This document shows, piece after piece, positions 42,930 through 51,879 of a stretch of 64,000 bases of DNA. The stretch comes from CAVUNY01 sp963768585 (lineage in GTDB: Bacteria; Chloroflexota; Anaerolineae; Anaerolineales; Anaerolineaceae), in contig CAVYIF010000019.1 in NCBI GenBank assembly GCA_963768585.1, positions 186,001 through 250,000 on the forward strand, written 5' to 3'. Each line of letters starts with the position of its first letter. The first letter of the stretch is position 1. The translations under genes were made by a program, and so were the position numbers. The notes beneath the pieces were generated by a model. The model was not told the DNA's origin. It saw only the letters and a list, made by a program, of their open reading frames with translations, and did no database searches.

Positions 42930-44772
42930 ATGGCTGTTCAAAAAATTGACCCGTTTCGCTTGACTGCTCCTGAAATCGCCGCCCTGCTGCGCGAGGACCT
43001 GCCGCTCGTCCCTGAGTTGGAATCTTTTCGCGCCAACCCGGCTGACCTGGCATCCCGGCCCGGCATGAAGCACGAGCTGGATAAATCGGCTGAATACATG
43101 CTGGGATACGAGGCAATCCCCGAGACGCGCTACACCCACTACCGCTACTTCATCAAGAACGGCGATCGTACGACCTACGAAGGCCCCTATTTCAATAAAC
43201 GCCGCATCCAGGGTATGCTGGCGCTGCGTGTCTTTTTTGGCGAGACGCAGTTGAAAGACCTGCTTCAGGACTATCTCTGGAACATCTGCGAGGAAACCAC
43301 CTGGGTGCTGCCGGCGCACGAACGCCGCGACTTTATCGACCTGTTTGCCGCTGAGACTGCCTTTGACCTGGCAGCTACCCTGCACCTGCTTGGCCGCACG
43401 CTGGATGCCGAGGTGCGCGCCAGGGTGCGCTGCGAGGTCGACAAGCGCATCTTCCAGCCTTACCTGGCCCACTACAACAACTTTCACTGGTACAAGGGCG
43501 GTAACAACTGGAACGGGGTTTGCAATAGTTCGGTGGCTTCGACCTTCCTGCTGTTGGAAACCGAACCCGACCGGGTGGCCCAGGCGCTGGTTCTGGCTCT
43601 GGACGGCCTTAACTATTTCCTCGAGCATGCTTTCGAGGCGGACGGCACCTCGACCGAGGGTGTGGGCTACTGGCATTACGGCCTGATCAATTTTGTGGCC
43701 CTATCCGAGATGCTGCGCGCCCGTTCCGGCGAGGCGATAGACCTGCTCGATTCCGAGCGTATGCGCCGTATTGCCGCTTACCCGGCCAAACTGCTGCTTT
43801 CTGGCTCGATGTTTGCCGCATTTTCCGATGCCGATGAGATCATCCATTTCAACCCGGGCATCATTTCGCGCCTGGCCGAGCGCACCGGTGACGCCACCCT
43901 CTACAACCTGCTGGCCAAACCGGTCGAGTTTCCCGGCGATTGGCGCCTGGAGATGATCCTGCGCAACGGTTTATGGTGGGATGGCAGCCAGTTGGATGCC
44001 CCACAGATTGGCGATGCCGTGCTGACTGGCGGCGGGGTGGCCCGCCTGGTGGCGCCCCTGGCGGGCAGCGACCAGCCGGTGATCGTAGCCGTGAAGGCCG
44101 GGCACAATGCCGAAAACCACAACCAGAACGATGTGGGCAGTTTCCTGGTGCACGTGGAAGGTGAGAGCCTGCTGACCGACCCCGGGCGCGGCCTGTACAA
44201 CCGCTTCTATTTCAGCGAGCAGCGCTATGAGAACATCTTTGCCAATTCCTTCGGGCACAGTGTGCCGCGCATCGGCGGTCATCTCCAGGCCCCTGGGCGT
44301 GAGTTTCACGGCGAGCTGCTGGAAGCCGGTTCCAGCGGGGCTTATAAACGGGCGCTGGTCGAGTTTGCCCGCGCTTATCCCGTCTCCGGGTTGAGCAGCC
44401 TGCGCCGCGAACTGAAGCTGGCGGCAGGCCCTCGTCAGGGCGCCGAAGCGGCAGGCCCTCGTCAGGATGCCCGAAGCGGCGGGCACCCTCTGGCTGGAGG
44501 ACACCTTCCAGTTTACGGGTGCGCCCCAGGAAGTGGAAGAGGCTTTCGTCACCTGGGGTGAGGTTGAACTGCAGGGTGCTTCGGCCCTGGTCAAGGGCCA
44601 GCGTCACAGCCTGCGCCTGACCATCGAATCCCCGGCGGGGGTCGACTTTGCCGTCCAGTCATTGGAAGAAGAATGCAAGGCTAACGCGAAAGAGGGCGTG
44701 CTCAAGCGCCTGAGCGTCAGTCCCCCGCCTGCGCTGCAAATCGTTTTCCGCATGAGACTTGAAGTGGTTTGA
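42930..44772 (+). CDS. Heparinase II/III-family protein (one frameshift)
   Basis: The N-terminal (alpha/alpha) toroid (HYNNFHWYKGGNNWNGVCNS, FLEHAFEADGTSTEGVGYWH) and the beta-sandwich start (VAVKAGHNAENHNQNDVGSF, LLTDPGRGLYNRFYFSE) are those of heparinase II/III polysaccharide lyases. These split uronic-acid polymers by beta-elimination. The frame breaks at the CCC run 44470-44472, just inside the second unit of a 27/28-bp tandem duplication. Removing one C gives AAGTLWLEDTFQFTG and the rest of the sandwich to 44772, about 613 residues. ATG 42930 follows AAAGGTG. No signal peptide, so it may act on imported fragments. Confidence 0.87.
44421..44475 (+). repeat. 27/28-bp tandem duplication inside the heparinase gene
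   Basis: Unit 1 (44421-44447) and unit 2 (44448-44475) begin GCGGCAGGCCCTCGTCAGG and differ by two substitutions and one extra C, which causes the frameshift. A third start, GCGGCGGGCACC, follows. Each unit contains the small hairpin GCCCT-CGTC-AGGGC or a variant of it. Confidence 0.8.
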
Positions 44773-44784
44773 TGGACGGTCAGG

Positions 44785-44808
44785 GCGCCCGCAGGGGTGC
44801 GCGGGCGC
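44785..44808. terminator. GC-rich hairpin after the heparinase gene
   Basis: Arms GCGCCCGC and GCGGGCGC pair perfectly around AGGGGTGC. It begins 13 bp after the stop at 44772. No T-run follows, so it may be a mobile palindrome or a weak terminator. Confidence 0.5.
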
Positions 44809-44893
44809 ATAAAGCGTGTCATCCAGTCAGTCAGCCGGCAAATCAGTTAGCTGGCGGAAATCTTATCCTGTTGAAATGCTGACCGGGGTACAT

Positions 44894-45316
44894 ATGAATC
44901 GCAAACAGATCGACAACCTCTTAGCCGAGATCCGCGCCACGCGCGAGGAGGGCCTGGCGGCACTGGAAGACCTGGACGAGAGCGAATTTTCCCTCTCGAC
45001 CGCCTCGCGACCCTGGCGCTGGGATACCCTGATCCGCGTTCTGCTGCAGTTCGGTAACCACATGCGCGAGCACGCCGTGCAGGTGGAGGGCACCCGCGCC
45101 AAAATCGAGCGCCTGCCCACCCATCCCCAGCGGGTGCATGCCCAGGCCGAGGCTGCCTGGGGCTTGCTGCTGGCGTCCCTGGTTGGCCTGAGCGATGAAG
45201 ACCTGGATGCACAACCACCTGACGGCGGCTGGACCATTCGCCAGGCGTTAGAACACATCCGCAAATCTGAGCGGGATTATCTGGATGCAATTCTGCTCGC
45301 CAGGCAAAACACTTAA
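44894..45316 (+). CDS. DinB-family protein
   Basis: The 140-residue, four-helix protein starts MNRKQIDNLLAEIRATREEG and has RPWRWDTLIRVLLQFGNHMREHAVQ split over a helix pair and GGWTIRQALEHIRKSERDYL at the C-terminus. The His positions fit the DinB/YfiT metal-binding bundle. These act as metal-dependent thiol transferases or have unknown roles. ATG 44894 is used; ATG 44876 would add six residues. It lies between the lyase and GH88 genes and is probably cotranscribed with them. Confidence 0.83.
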   Translation: MNRKQIDNLLAEIRATREEGLAALEDLDESEFSLSTASRPWRWDTLIRVLLQFGNHMREHAVQVEGTRAKIERLPTHPQRVHAQAEAAWGLLLASLVGLSDEDLDAQPPDGGWTIRQALEHIRKSERDYLDAILLARQNT

Positions 45317-45332
45317 ATATGGAGATAATCCG

Positions 45333-46505
45333 TTGAACCCCTTTGATCCTACCCCTGCTTTTGAGGCCGCCTTATCCAAAATCGACGGCAACCTGCAGCC
45401 GTTCGAAACGCTTTTCCCCGATGACACCACCCGCGGCAGCGTCTACTATCCCCGGCGTGTATCCCCGGCCTTGCGTGAACTGGGACTGAGCGAGGGCGCC
45501 AATATCGGCTGGACCACATCCTTCTGGACCGGACAGCTGTGGCTGGCTTACGAGTGGACCGGCAAGCCCGAATACCGGCGGGTGGCTGAAGGTCACCTGG
45601 CGAATTTCGAGCAGCGCATCCAGCGCAAAATTGATACTGACCACCACGACCTGGGATTCCTGTACACGCTGGCGGCGGTGGCCCCCTGGCGCCTGACCCA
45701 AAATCCCCTGGCCCGCCAGGTGGCGCTGCAGGCTGCCGAGACCTTGATGAACCGCTATATCCCGGCCGCGGGCATCTTTCAGGCCTGGGGGCGCATGGAT
45801 GACCCTGAGCAGCGCGGGCGGGCGATCATCGATTGCCTGATGAACATGCCCCTGTTGTATTGGGCCAGCCAGGAGAGCGGTGACCCAAAATACCATCAGG
45901 CGGCCGAAAGCCATGCCCTCAAATCGATGCGGGCCTTCATCCGCCCCGATGCGACCACCTTCCATACCTTTTATTTTGATGTGCAGACCGGGGCGGAGCG
46001 CTACGGCAAAACCGCCCAGGGCGCCAAAGATGATTCGTGTTGGGCGCGCGGGCAGGCCTGGGCGATCTATGGCTTCCCGCTCAGCTACCGCTACACCCGC
46101 AACCCGGCTTTCCTGCAGGCCGCCCAGCGCCTGGCTGATTACTTCATTGCCCACCTGCCGGCCGATCGTGTGGCTTATTGGGACCTGGTCTTTGGGGACG
46201 GCAGCGGTGAAGAACGCGACAGTTCCGCTTCGGCCATCGCCGCTTGCGGGCTGTTGGAATTGGCCAATTGGCTGGAGGATGCTCCAAAGGCCGCTGCCTA
46301 CCGGGCTGAGGCCCAGGCCATGACCCGCTCCCTTTTCGAACACTACGCCACCCGCGATAATCCGGCCTCCAACGCCCAGATTTTGCATGGCGTATACAGC
46401 AAACCCGGCGGGGCCGGTGTGGATGAAGCCAACCTGTGGGGTGATTACTTTTATGTCGAGGCGCTTATGCGCCTGGCCCGACCGGCGTGGAAGATTTACT
46501 GGTAA
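45333..46505 (+). CDS. GH88-type unsaturated glucuronyl hydrolase
   Basis: The 390-residue (alpha/alpha)6-barrel protein has NIGWTTSFWTGQLWLAYEWT, DHHDLGFLYTLAAVAPW (catalytic Asp region), DDSCWARGQAWAIYGFPLSY (GH88 signature WARGQAW) and DSSASAIAACGLLELANWL. It hydrates and splits the 4,5-unsaturated uronate left at the end of lyase products, which fits the heparinase II/III gene directly upstream. The start is TTG 45333, with GGAG nine bases upstream; an ATG at 45285 lies inside the DinB gene. It is the last gene of the glycan run. Confidence 0.92.
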   Translation: MNPFDPTPAFEAALSKIDGNLQPFETLFPDDTTRGSVYYPRRVSPALRELGLSEGANIGWTTSFWTGQLWLAYEWTGKPEYRRVAEGHLANFEQRIQRKIDTDHHDLGFLYTLAAVAPWRLTQNPLARQVALQAAETLMNRYIPAAGIFQAWGRMDDPEQRGRAIIDCLMNMPLLYWASQESGDPKYHQAAESHALKSMRAFIRPDATTFHTFYFDVQTGAERYGKTAQGAKDDSCWARGQAWAIYGFPLSYRYTRNPAFLQAAQRLADYFIAHLPADRVAYWDLVFGDGSGEERDSSASAIAACGLLELANWLEDAPKAAAYRAEAQAMTRSLFEHYATRDNPASNAQILHGVYSKPGGAGVDEANLWGDYFYVEALMRLARPAWKIYW

Positions 46506-46517
46506 GGGAGTAGACCG

Positions 46518-47348
46518 ATGTCAGATACAGATGGGAAGCATGAACTCCTGGGCGCGACCGCATATTGGGCGGCCGGCGTGCGCGCGCTGGAAAGCGCGCG
46601 CGAAGATCGCCTGTTCAACGATCCCTGGGCGGCTGCGCTGGCCGGCCCGCAGGGCATGGCCTGGGCCGCGGGGCGCGGACCCAATGCCGTATCGATGGTG
46701 ATTCGCACCCGTTATTTTGATGATTTCCTGCAGCGCGTGGTGGTCGATTTCGGCATTCGCCAGGTGGTCATCCTGGCAGCCGGCCTGGATACGCGTGCTT
46801 TTCGCCTGGGCTGGCTGGAGGGCGTGCGCCTGTTTGAGTTGGACCAGCCGGCGGTTCTGCATTACAAGGAGCAGATCCTGCAGGCTGCGGGTGCGTCTGC
46901 GGTATGTGAACGCCATACGGTCGAGGTGGACCTGATTTCGGACTGGGAAGCGCCGCTGTTAGATAGTGGTTTCGCCCTTCACCAACCCTCCATCTGGTTG
47001 ATGGAAGGCTTTTTGTTTTACCTCTGTCCTGAACACATCACCCAACTGCTTGAAAAAGCCAGCAGCCTGGCTGCGCAGGGAAGCTGGATCGGGTTTGATA
47101 TTGTCAATACCCTTACGCTTACCTCTCAGTGGACGCGCCCCTGGGTCGAAATGCAGGCCGCCGCGGGTGCGCCCTGGCTGGGCACCATGGATGATCCGGA
47201 GGAAGTGCTGGCCGGCCTGGGTTGGCGGCCCACCCTGACCCAACCGGGCGCCAGCGATGCAGCCTATGGGCGCTGGACGCTGCCGGTCATCCCCCCAAAA
47301 ATGATGGGTATGCCGCACCACTGGCTTGTGACCGGCTGGAAAGAATAG
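46518..47348 (+). CDS. SAM-dependent methyltransferase, leucine-carboxyl-methyltransferase type
   Basis: The 276-residue protein starts SDTDGKHELLGATAYWAAGV and has SMVIRTRYFDDFLQ, VVILAAGLDTRAFRLGW (SAM-binding motif) and RLFELDQPAVLHYK, followed by WLMEGFLFYLCPEHITQLL. These are features of the PPM1/LCMT-type family (TIGR00027-like), common in actinobacteria and chloroflexota, which O-methylates carboxyl groups of unknown small molecules. It starts 12 bp after GH88, with AAGGGAG before it, so it may share its transcript. Confidence 0.9.
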   Translation: MSDTDGKHELLGATAYWAAGVRALESAREDRLFNDPWAAALAGPQGMAWAAGRGPNAVSMVIRTRYFDDFLQRVVVDFGIRQVVILAAGLDTRAFRLGWLEGVRLFELDQPAVLHYKEQILQAAGASAVCERHTVEVDLISDWEAPLLDSGFALHQPSIWLMEGFLFYLCPEHITQLLEKASSLAAQGSWIGFDIVNTLTLTSQWTRPWVEMQAAAGAPWLGTMDDPEEVLAGLGWRPTLTQPGASDAAYGRWTLPVIPPKMMGMPHHWLVTGWKE

Positions 47349-47358
47349 CCGGTCCGGG

Positions 47359-48234
47359 TCAGGCAGTCCATTCTCCCGGGATGCGCAGATCGGGTTCGCT
47401 TTCGTATATCTCCCGAATTTCCTCAAAATGGGTCTCTGGGTCGCTGGTCAGTTCGGCCAGGTGATCGTGCAGTTCCCAATCGCCTTCGTTGAACTCCGCG
47501 CAGTCTGGGCCCATGCCGGGCCAATAGTCCCAGGGCAGAATTTCGATCTTGTTGAGCGCCAGCAGGTCGCGGTACAGGTTGCCGCGGATAAAATCCCAAC
47601 CGTGCAAGTCGAAGATGCCGAACTGTTCCGGGTCGCCCCCGCCATGCCGGCACACCCACCAGGCTTCGCCGCCCGGCACAAACCAGTTGGATCCCGGGTC
47701 GTCGGGGCTGCCCCGCCCCATATCCAGCGGGTCAAACTGCAGGTCGAGTGTTTCGCGCATCAGGTCGTCGATCTGCGGATCGCAGCGTACCCAGCGTGCC
47801 TCGCCAGCGTTCCAGTACTCGACCACCCAGTGGTCTTCGTAATGGTCAGGTAGAAAATAGGTGCCGAAGCCGCAGCGCGCGCGCGCCGGCACACCCTGGC
47901 GGATCAACATTCCAACCAGCATCACCGAAAAATCGCGGCAGTTGCTCACCAGCCGGTTTTCGGGCGGGCGCACACGGGTGAGTGGCGCCGGATCCATCTC
48001 CAGGATGCGCGCCAGCTTTTGGCGCAGCGGGCGCAGGCTGACTTCTGCCTGGCGCTCTTCGCTCAATTCCAGCCCGTAGCGTTTGGCCCAGAAGATGTGC
48101 ACTGCCAATCCTTGCAAGGCGCGCACCAGTTCGGGCAGGGTGTTGGGCAGGCTGTCCAGCAGGGGGCCGTACCGCCCGGGTTCGGTCATGGGACCGGGCG
48201 TGGTATAGAAAGCGGCAAAGGATGGCAGTTTCAT
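47359..48234 (-). CDS. Transglutaminase-like cysteine protein
   Basis: The 291-residue protein carries the transglutaminase core with Cys in NRLVSNCRDFSVMLVGMLIR, His in HYEDHWVVEYWNAGEARW and Asp in RCDPQIDD, the normal Cys-His-Asp triad. The remainder is specific (VPGGEAWWVCRHGGGDPEQF, WELHDHLAELTSDPETHFEE). Such proteins act as peptidases or amidases. ATG 48234 (MKLPSFAAFY) follows GGAGG at about ten bases. It converges with the methyltransferase (10-bp gap). Function unknown. Confidence 0.85.
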   Translation of the reverse strand: MKLPSFAAFYTTPGPMTEPGRYGPLLDSLPNTLPELVRALQGLAVHIFWAKRYGLELSEERQAEVSLRPLRQKLARILEMDPAPLTRVRPPENRLVSNCRDFSVMLVGMLIRQGVPARARCGFGTYFLPDHYEDHWVVEYWNAGEARWVRCDPQIDDLMRETLDLQFDPLDMGRGSPDDPGSNWFVPGGEAWWVCRHGGGDPEQFGIFDLHGWDFIRGNLYRDLLALNKIEILPWDYWPGMGPDCAEFNEGDWELHDHLAELTSDPETHFEEIREIYESEPDLRIPGEWTA

Positions 48235-48329
48235 CGCGACAAGTCCTCCAGAGGTTTGGGTCGATACCACCTTTATACTATCTCCCCCTGGGGGAGTGTC
48301 AAGGGTAGAAAGAAATAATTTTAAGTCAA

Positions 48330-48346
48330 GGTGCGCGGAGCGCACC
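48330..48346. repeat. Intergenic GGTGCGC-GGA-GCGCACC palindrome
   Basis: The 7-base arms pair perfectly around three bases. On the minus strand it is preceded by the same GTAGGGTGCGC context as the copies at 56449 and 57216. It lies between the FG-GAP protein end and the transglutaminase start. Confidence 0.8.
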
Positions 48347-48357
48347 CTACCGGATGG

Positions 48358-50052
48358 CTAGCGCGCGCCGTCGCGCAGGAAGCTGCCGCGTCCGGTGCCC
48401 CACAGGATGCGCGCCCCGGCGCTGCCGGGTAGATCGTAAACCAGCACCCCGGAATGGGCGGAATTAATCACGATCTCCAGGTCAGGATCGTCGTCTACAT
48501 TGCCCAGGGTGGGTGCGGCTAGCGCGCCGTTCCAGCTGTCCGACACACTTGGTGCGCCCGAAGGGGCGAAAGCCGGCGGCAGGTCGACGGCGTATATAAC
48601 GACGCCCTGCGCGCTCAGGATGAACAGCTTGCCGGTGTGGTTGGTGCCGATCTGTGCCCATGAGGTGAAAATGACCTCGGCCCGGCCGTTGTTGTCCAGG
48701 TCAGCCACCACCGGTTCCGAGGCGAAGCGGTAAAAACCTTCAGCGGGCTGGTAGACGGAAAACGGCCAGGCGCCGTGCTCGGTCTTATCCAACCAGAAGG
48801 CCATTCGCCCATCATAAGAGGCGTACAGGATCTCCAGCTTGCCGTCGCTGTCCAAATCGGCGACCACCGGGTTGGGCTGGGCGCTCTCGATCAGGTGGTA
48901 GTCCTCGCTGAGAAAGGCACCGGTATCGATAGGCGTGCTGCTCCAATCGAACCCCCCGCTGTTGAAGCGCGTGCGGTCCTTGTTGAAGATGAATGGGCCA
49001 ATGTAGCGGTCCAGGTAGGGGGTCTTCGAGCAGTCGTGGACGTTGCCGGTGACCACCACCTCGCGCTGCCCGTCGCCGTTCAGGTCGGCGATGGTGGCAG
49101 GGGTATGGGCGAAGTTAGGACGGTAGTTTTCGCTGCGCGGGTAGCCGGCAGAGCAGTATCCCCAGCCGCGTTTCTCAACGGTCAGGTCTTCCCATACCCC
49201 CACCAGTCCCCAAGTTGCCCGGTTGGGATATTCGCTGGTGTTGGCGGCGAGCGAGGTGCCGTTGGGTTTGTACGCGGTGATGTAGTGTACGTCGCTGGGC
49301 ACGACCAGTTCCAGAGCGGCGTCGGATGGGTCAAGGTTGCCCACTGCGGCGTTGTCGTTATATACGCCCGCAGCCTCGCCGTCGCTGCTGCTCATTTGCG
49401 GCCAGCCGCTGCGCAGCGCGCCGTTGCTGTTGTAGACCCAGGTGTTGGTTTTGCTGGCGACCGCGGCCGTAACCACCACTTCTAGGGTGCTGTTGTTGCC
49501 GTCCAGGTCGGCGGCCAGCAGCCCGCGCAGTTCGCTGGTGGTGGGCCGTACCTGCCATTTAACCGTCTTGTTCAGACGATATACCGTCAAATAGCCGCCG
49601 CTCTGCGCGACAATAATTTCCTTGGTCCCGTCTTTGTCGATGTCGGCTACCACGATCCCCGGCCAGGTGCGCTCGCCCGAACCGGGCACCGACCAGATTT
49701 GCGCCCCGGTCGTGCCGTCGAGGGCCCACAGGGAATATGCCGAAGCGATCACATCGTCCCGGCCGTCGCCGTTCACATCCACCAGGGCGGGGGAAGAATA
49801 CCAGCCTGTTTCGCACCACGAAGAATAGCATCCACCGCGCTGCCACTTGAGCACCGGGGCCGAGAACCCACTCCGATTCACCACGGGCAGGTAGATTGTA
49901 TTCTGAGTGCCGCCTCCGGCCGCTGCTTCACCACCCCGCTGCCCTGACGAGAGCCCGGGACCTTGATCAGGTCCCCCTGCAGTCAAAAGGGCAGCCAATA
50001 GGGCTGCCGCGAGGGCGGTAGTAAGGAGAAGGAAAACCAGGCTGCGGTGCAT
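48358..50052 (-). CDS. Exported FG-GAP/VCBS-repeat protein
   Basis: The 564-residue protein has a signal peptide (SLVFLLLTTALAAALLAALL), a Gly-rich linker and the motif TIYLPVV, which is common in chloroflexotal exported proteins. At least seven calcium-binding FG-GAP loops follow: DVNGDGRDDVIA, DIDKDGTKEIIV, DLDGNNSTLEVVV, DLNGDGQREVVV, DLDSDGKLEIL, DLDNNGRAEVIF and NVDDDPDLEIVI. This suggests a seven-bladed propeller of the integrin-alpha type. The segment FAPSGAPSV near the C-terminus is encoded by an inverted copy of the palindromic element (48551-48568). It probably acts in binding at the cell surface. Confidence 0.9.
   Translation of the reverse strand: MHRSLVFLLLTTALAAALLAALLTAGGPDQGPGLSSGQRGGEAAAGGGTQNTIYLPVVNRSGFSAPVLKWQRGGCYSSWCETGWYSSPALVDVNGDGRDDVIASAYSLWALDGTTGAQIWSVPGSGERTWPGIVVADIDKDGTKEIIVAQSGGYLTVYRLNKTVKWQVRPTTSELRGLLAADLDGNNSTLEVVVTAAVASKTNTWVYNSNGALRSGWPQMSSSDGEAAGVYNDNAAVGNLDPSDAALELVVPSDVHYITAYKPNGTSLAANTSEYPNRATWGLVGVWEDLTVEKRGWGYCSAGYPRSENYRPNFAHTPATIADLNGDGQREVVVTGNVHDCSKTPYLDRYIGPFIFNKDRTRFNSGGFDWSSTPIDTGAFLSEDYHLIESAQPNPVVADLDSDGKLEILYASYDGRMAFWLDKTEHGAWPFSVYQPAEGFYRFASEPVVADLDNNGRAEVIFTSWAQIGTNHTGKLFILSAQGVVIYAVDLPPAFAPSGAPSVSDSWNGALAAPTLGNVDDDPDLEIVINSAHSGVLVYDLPGSAGARILWGTGRGSFLRDGAR
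48551..48568 (+). repeat. Intragenic palindromic element, copy 4
   Basis: GGTGCGCCCGAAGGGGCG is identical to copy 2 (7307) and lies in the minus-strand FG-GAP gene, where it is read as part of FAPSGAP. Its flanks, CTTGGTGCGCCC and GGGGCGAAAGCC, also match copy 1 in the trailing GAAAGCC. Confidence 0.8.
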
Positions 50053-50182
50053 GTCTTCATCTTAGCACGCCGGGTGCATGATATGCTTTGCACTTCTTTT
50101 AATCGGGCGTAGGCTGGGTGAGTTGTTGACTGCGTGTGGCATGATTTCGCTCAAAGACACTATAATATAGCCAGAGGTAGCT

Positions 50183-50839
50183 ATGAAAAAACTTTTAAAC
50201 CGCATAACTTTTTTTGGCGGGTTTCTTGCCGCCTATGTTGGCCTGATCCGCCCCCGAATCTCGCGCTGGAACGCGACCGATGATGAACTGCTCAAGGTCC
50301 AGCCCGGGGATGAATTCATCCCTCACCCATTGCTGCATACCACCCGTTCGATTTTGATCCAGGCCCCGGCCGAGAAAGTCTGGCCGTGGGTCGTGCAAAT
50401 CGGCTACGGGCGCGGCGGATTCTATTCTTACGATCAACTGGAGCAGGCCGCCGGTCTGGAAGGCATGCACAGCGCCACGAGCATCGATCCCACCCTGCAG
50501 CAGCTTAAACAGGGCGATACGATCCATATCAGCCCGGTGACACCCATGACGGTGGAGTTGCTGGAGCCTGGGCGGGCCATGGTGCTGCACAGCTTGATGA
50601 GCCCTTTCACCGCGCAGCCGCTCGACCCGCAAAATCCATCCCAGCCCTGGATCGACTGGACCTGGTCCTTCCTGGTCACCCCACTCAACGATTACGCCTG
50701 CCGCCTGGTCAGCCGGGTGCGCGCGGTCTATGCCCCCTATTTCTTGCTGTGGCCATTGGTCGCCCTGGGTGTTGAACCGGCGGCCTTCATCATGGATCGC
50801 AAGATGCTGCTGACGATCAAGGAGCGGGCCGAGGGATGA
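50183..50839 (+). CDS. SRPBCC-fold protein
   Basis: The 218-residue protein has an N-terminal hydrophobic stretch (ITFFGGFLAAYVGLIRP) and a START-like domain (TRSILIQAPAEKVWPWVVQI, GRGGFYSYDQLEQAAGLEG, WSFLVTPLNDYACRLVSRVR). SRPBCC proteins bind hydrophobic ligands. AGAGGTAG precedes the ATG, and TATAAT lies at 50161-50166. Its stop overlaps the alcohol dehydrogenase ATG (ATGA), so the two are coupled. Confidence 0.85.
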   Translation: MKKLLNRITFFGGFLAAYVGLIRPRISRWNATDDELLKVQPGDEFIPHPLLHTTRSILIQAPAEKVWPWVVQIGYGRGGFYSYDQLEQAAGLEGMHSATSIDPTLQQLKQGDTIHISPVTPMTVELLEPGRAMVLHSLMSPFTAQPLDPQNPSQPWIDWTWSFLVTPLNDYACRLVSRVRAVYAPYFLLWPLVALGVEPAAFIMDRKMLLTIKERAEG

Positions 50840-51864
50840 AAGCCGTCCGCCTGGTGCAGCCCGGCCAACCCTTAGCGCTTTTTGAACTTCCTATGCCCGC
50901 CGCCGGGCCGGATGATGTCCTGGTTCGGGTGCGGGCGGCGGGAATTTGCCATTCCGACGTGCATTACCGGGCCGGTGTTTCGCCGGTCTATCCCCTGCCG
51001 ATGACGCTGGGGCATGAGGTGGCGGGTGTGGTGGAGCAGGTTGGCGCGCGCGTGCGCCGCCTGAAACCCGGCGACCGGGTGGTGCTGCACTACCTGGTGA
51101 CCTGTGGCTCGTGTGTCTACTGCGCCGGCGGCACTGAGCAGTTCTGCGCGGAAGGGAAAATGCTCGGCCACTACACCGATGGTGGTTTCGCCGAGTTTAT
51201 TGCGGTCCCCGAACGCAATGCCCTTATCCTGCCGGACGAAGTGTCCTTCGAGGGCGGCGCGACCCTGATGTGCGCCTCGGCCACCGCCCTGCATGCCCTG
51301 CGAAAAGGGCGGCTGAACGGCGGCGAAACCCTGGCGGTGATCGGCGTGGGTGGATTGGGCCTTTCGGCGGTGCAGTTGGGCCGCGCCCTGGGCGCGCGCG
51401 AAGTGTACGCCGTGGATACCCAGCCGGCCAAACGCGATCTGGCGGCACGCTACGGCGCGCGGCCGGTCGACCCGGGCCAGGGCGACCCGGCCGACCAGAT
51501 CCGCCAGATGACCGGCGGGCGTGGGGTGGATGTAGCCCTGGAACTGATTGGCCTGCCGTTGACCATGCGCCAGGCCCTGCGTTCCGTAGCGCCTATGGGC
51601 AGGGCGGTGATGGTTGGGCTGTGCGACCGCCCGCTGGAGATCGACACCTACCGCGAACTTCTCGGCCCGGAAGCCGAGCTGATCGGTTCTAACGACCACT
51701 TACTGCATGAACTGCCCCTGCTGCTGGAGTATGCCCGGCGCGGCATCCTCGACCTCAGCCAGGTCGTTTCGCGCACCGTTCCCCTCGAAGCGCAGGCCGT
51801 CAACGCCGCCCTGGACGAACTGGAGCGCTTTTCCGCCGGGGTGCGCACCGTGATCCTGCCGTGA
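50836..51864 (+). CDS. Zinc-dependent alcohol dehydrogenase
   Basis: The 342-residue MDR enzyme shows the catalytic zinc ligands in GICHSDVHYRAG and LGHEVAG, the structural-zinc lobe CGSCVYCAGGTEQFC, and the NAD(P)-binding motif VIGVGGLGLSAVQLGRALGA. This is a complete zinc-dependent ADH of normal length. Substrates could be primary or secondary alcohols. The ATGA overlap with the SRPBCC gene and the 15-bp gap to the next gene suggest an operon running to 56357. Confidence 0.93.
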   Translation: MKAVRLVQPGQPLALFELPMPAAGPDDVLVRVRAAGICHSDVHYRAGVSPVYPLPMTLGHEVAGVVEQVGARVRRLKPGDRVVLHYLVTCGSCVYCAGGTEQFCAEGKMLGHYTDGGFAEFIAVPERNALILPDEVSFEGGATLMCASATALHALRKGRLNGGETLAVIGVGGLGLSAVQLGRALGAREVYAVDTQPAKRDLAARYGARPVDPGQGDPADQIRQMTGGRGVDVALELIGLPLTMRQALRSVAPMGRAVMVGLCDRPLEIDTYRELLGPEAELIGSNDHLLHELPLLLEYARRGILDLSQVVSRTVPLEAQAVNAALDELERFSAGVRTVILP

Positions 51865-51879
51865 TCTGAAAGGAGTTCG

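Noticed and set aside
50126..50166. TTGACT and TATAAT before the SRPBCC gene as a promoter pair
   Set aside because: The spacing of 29 bp is too long; only the -10 box is plausible.
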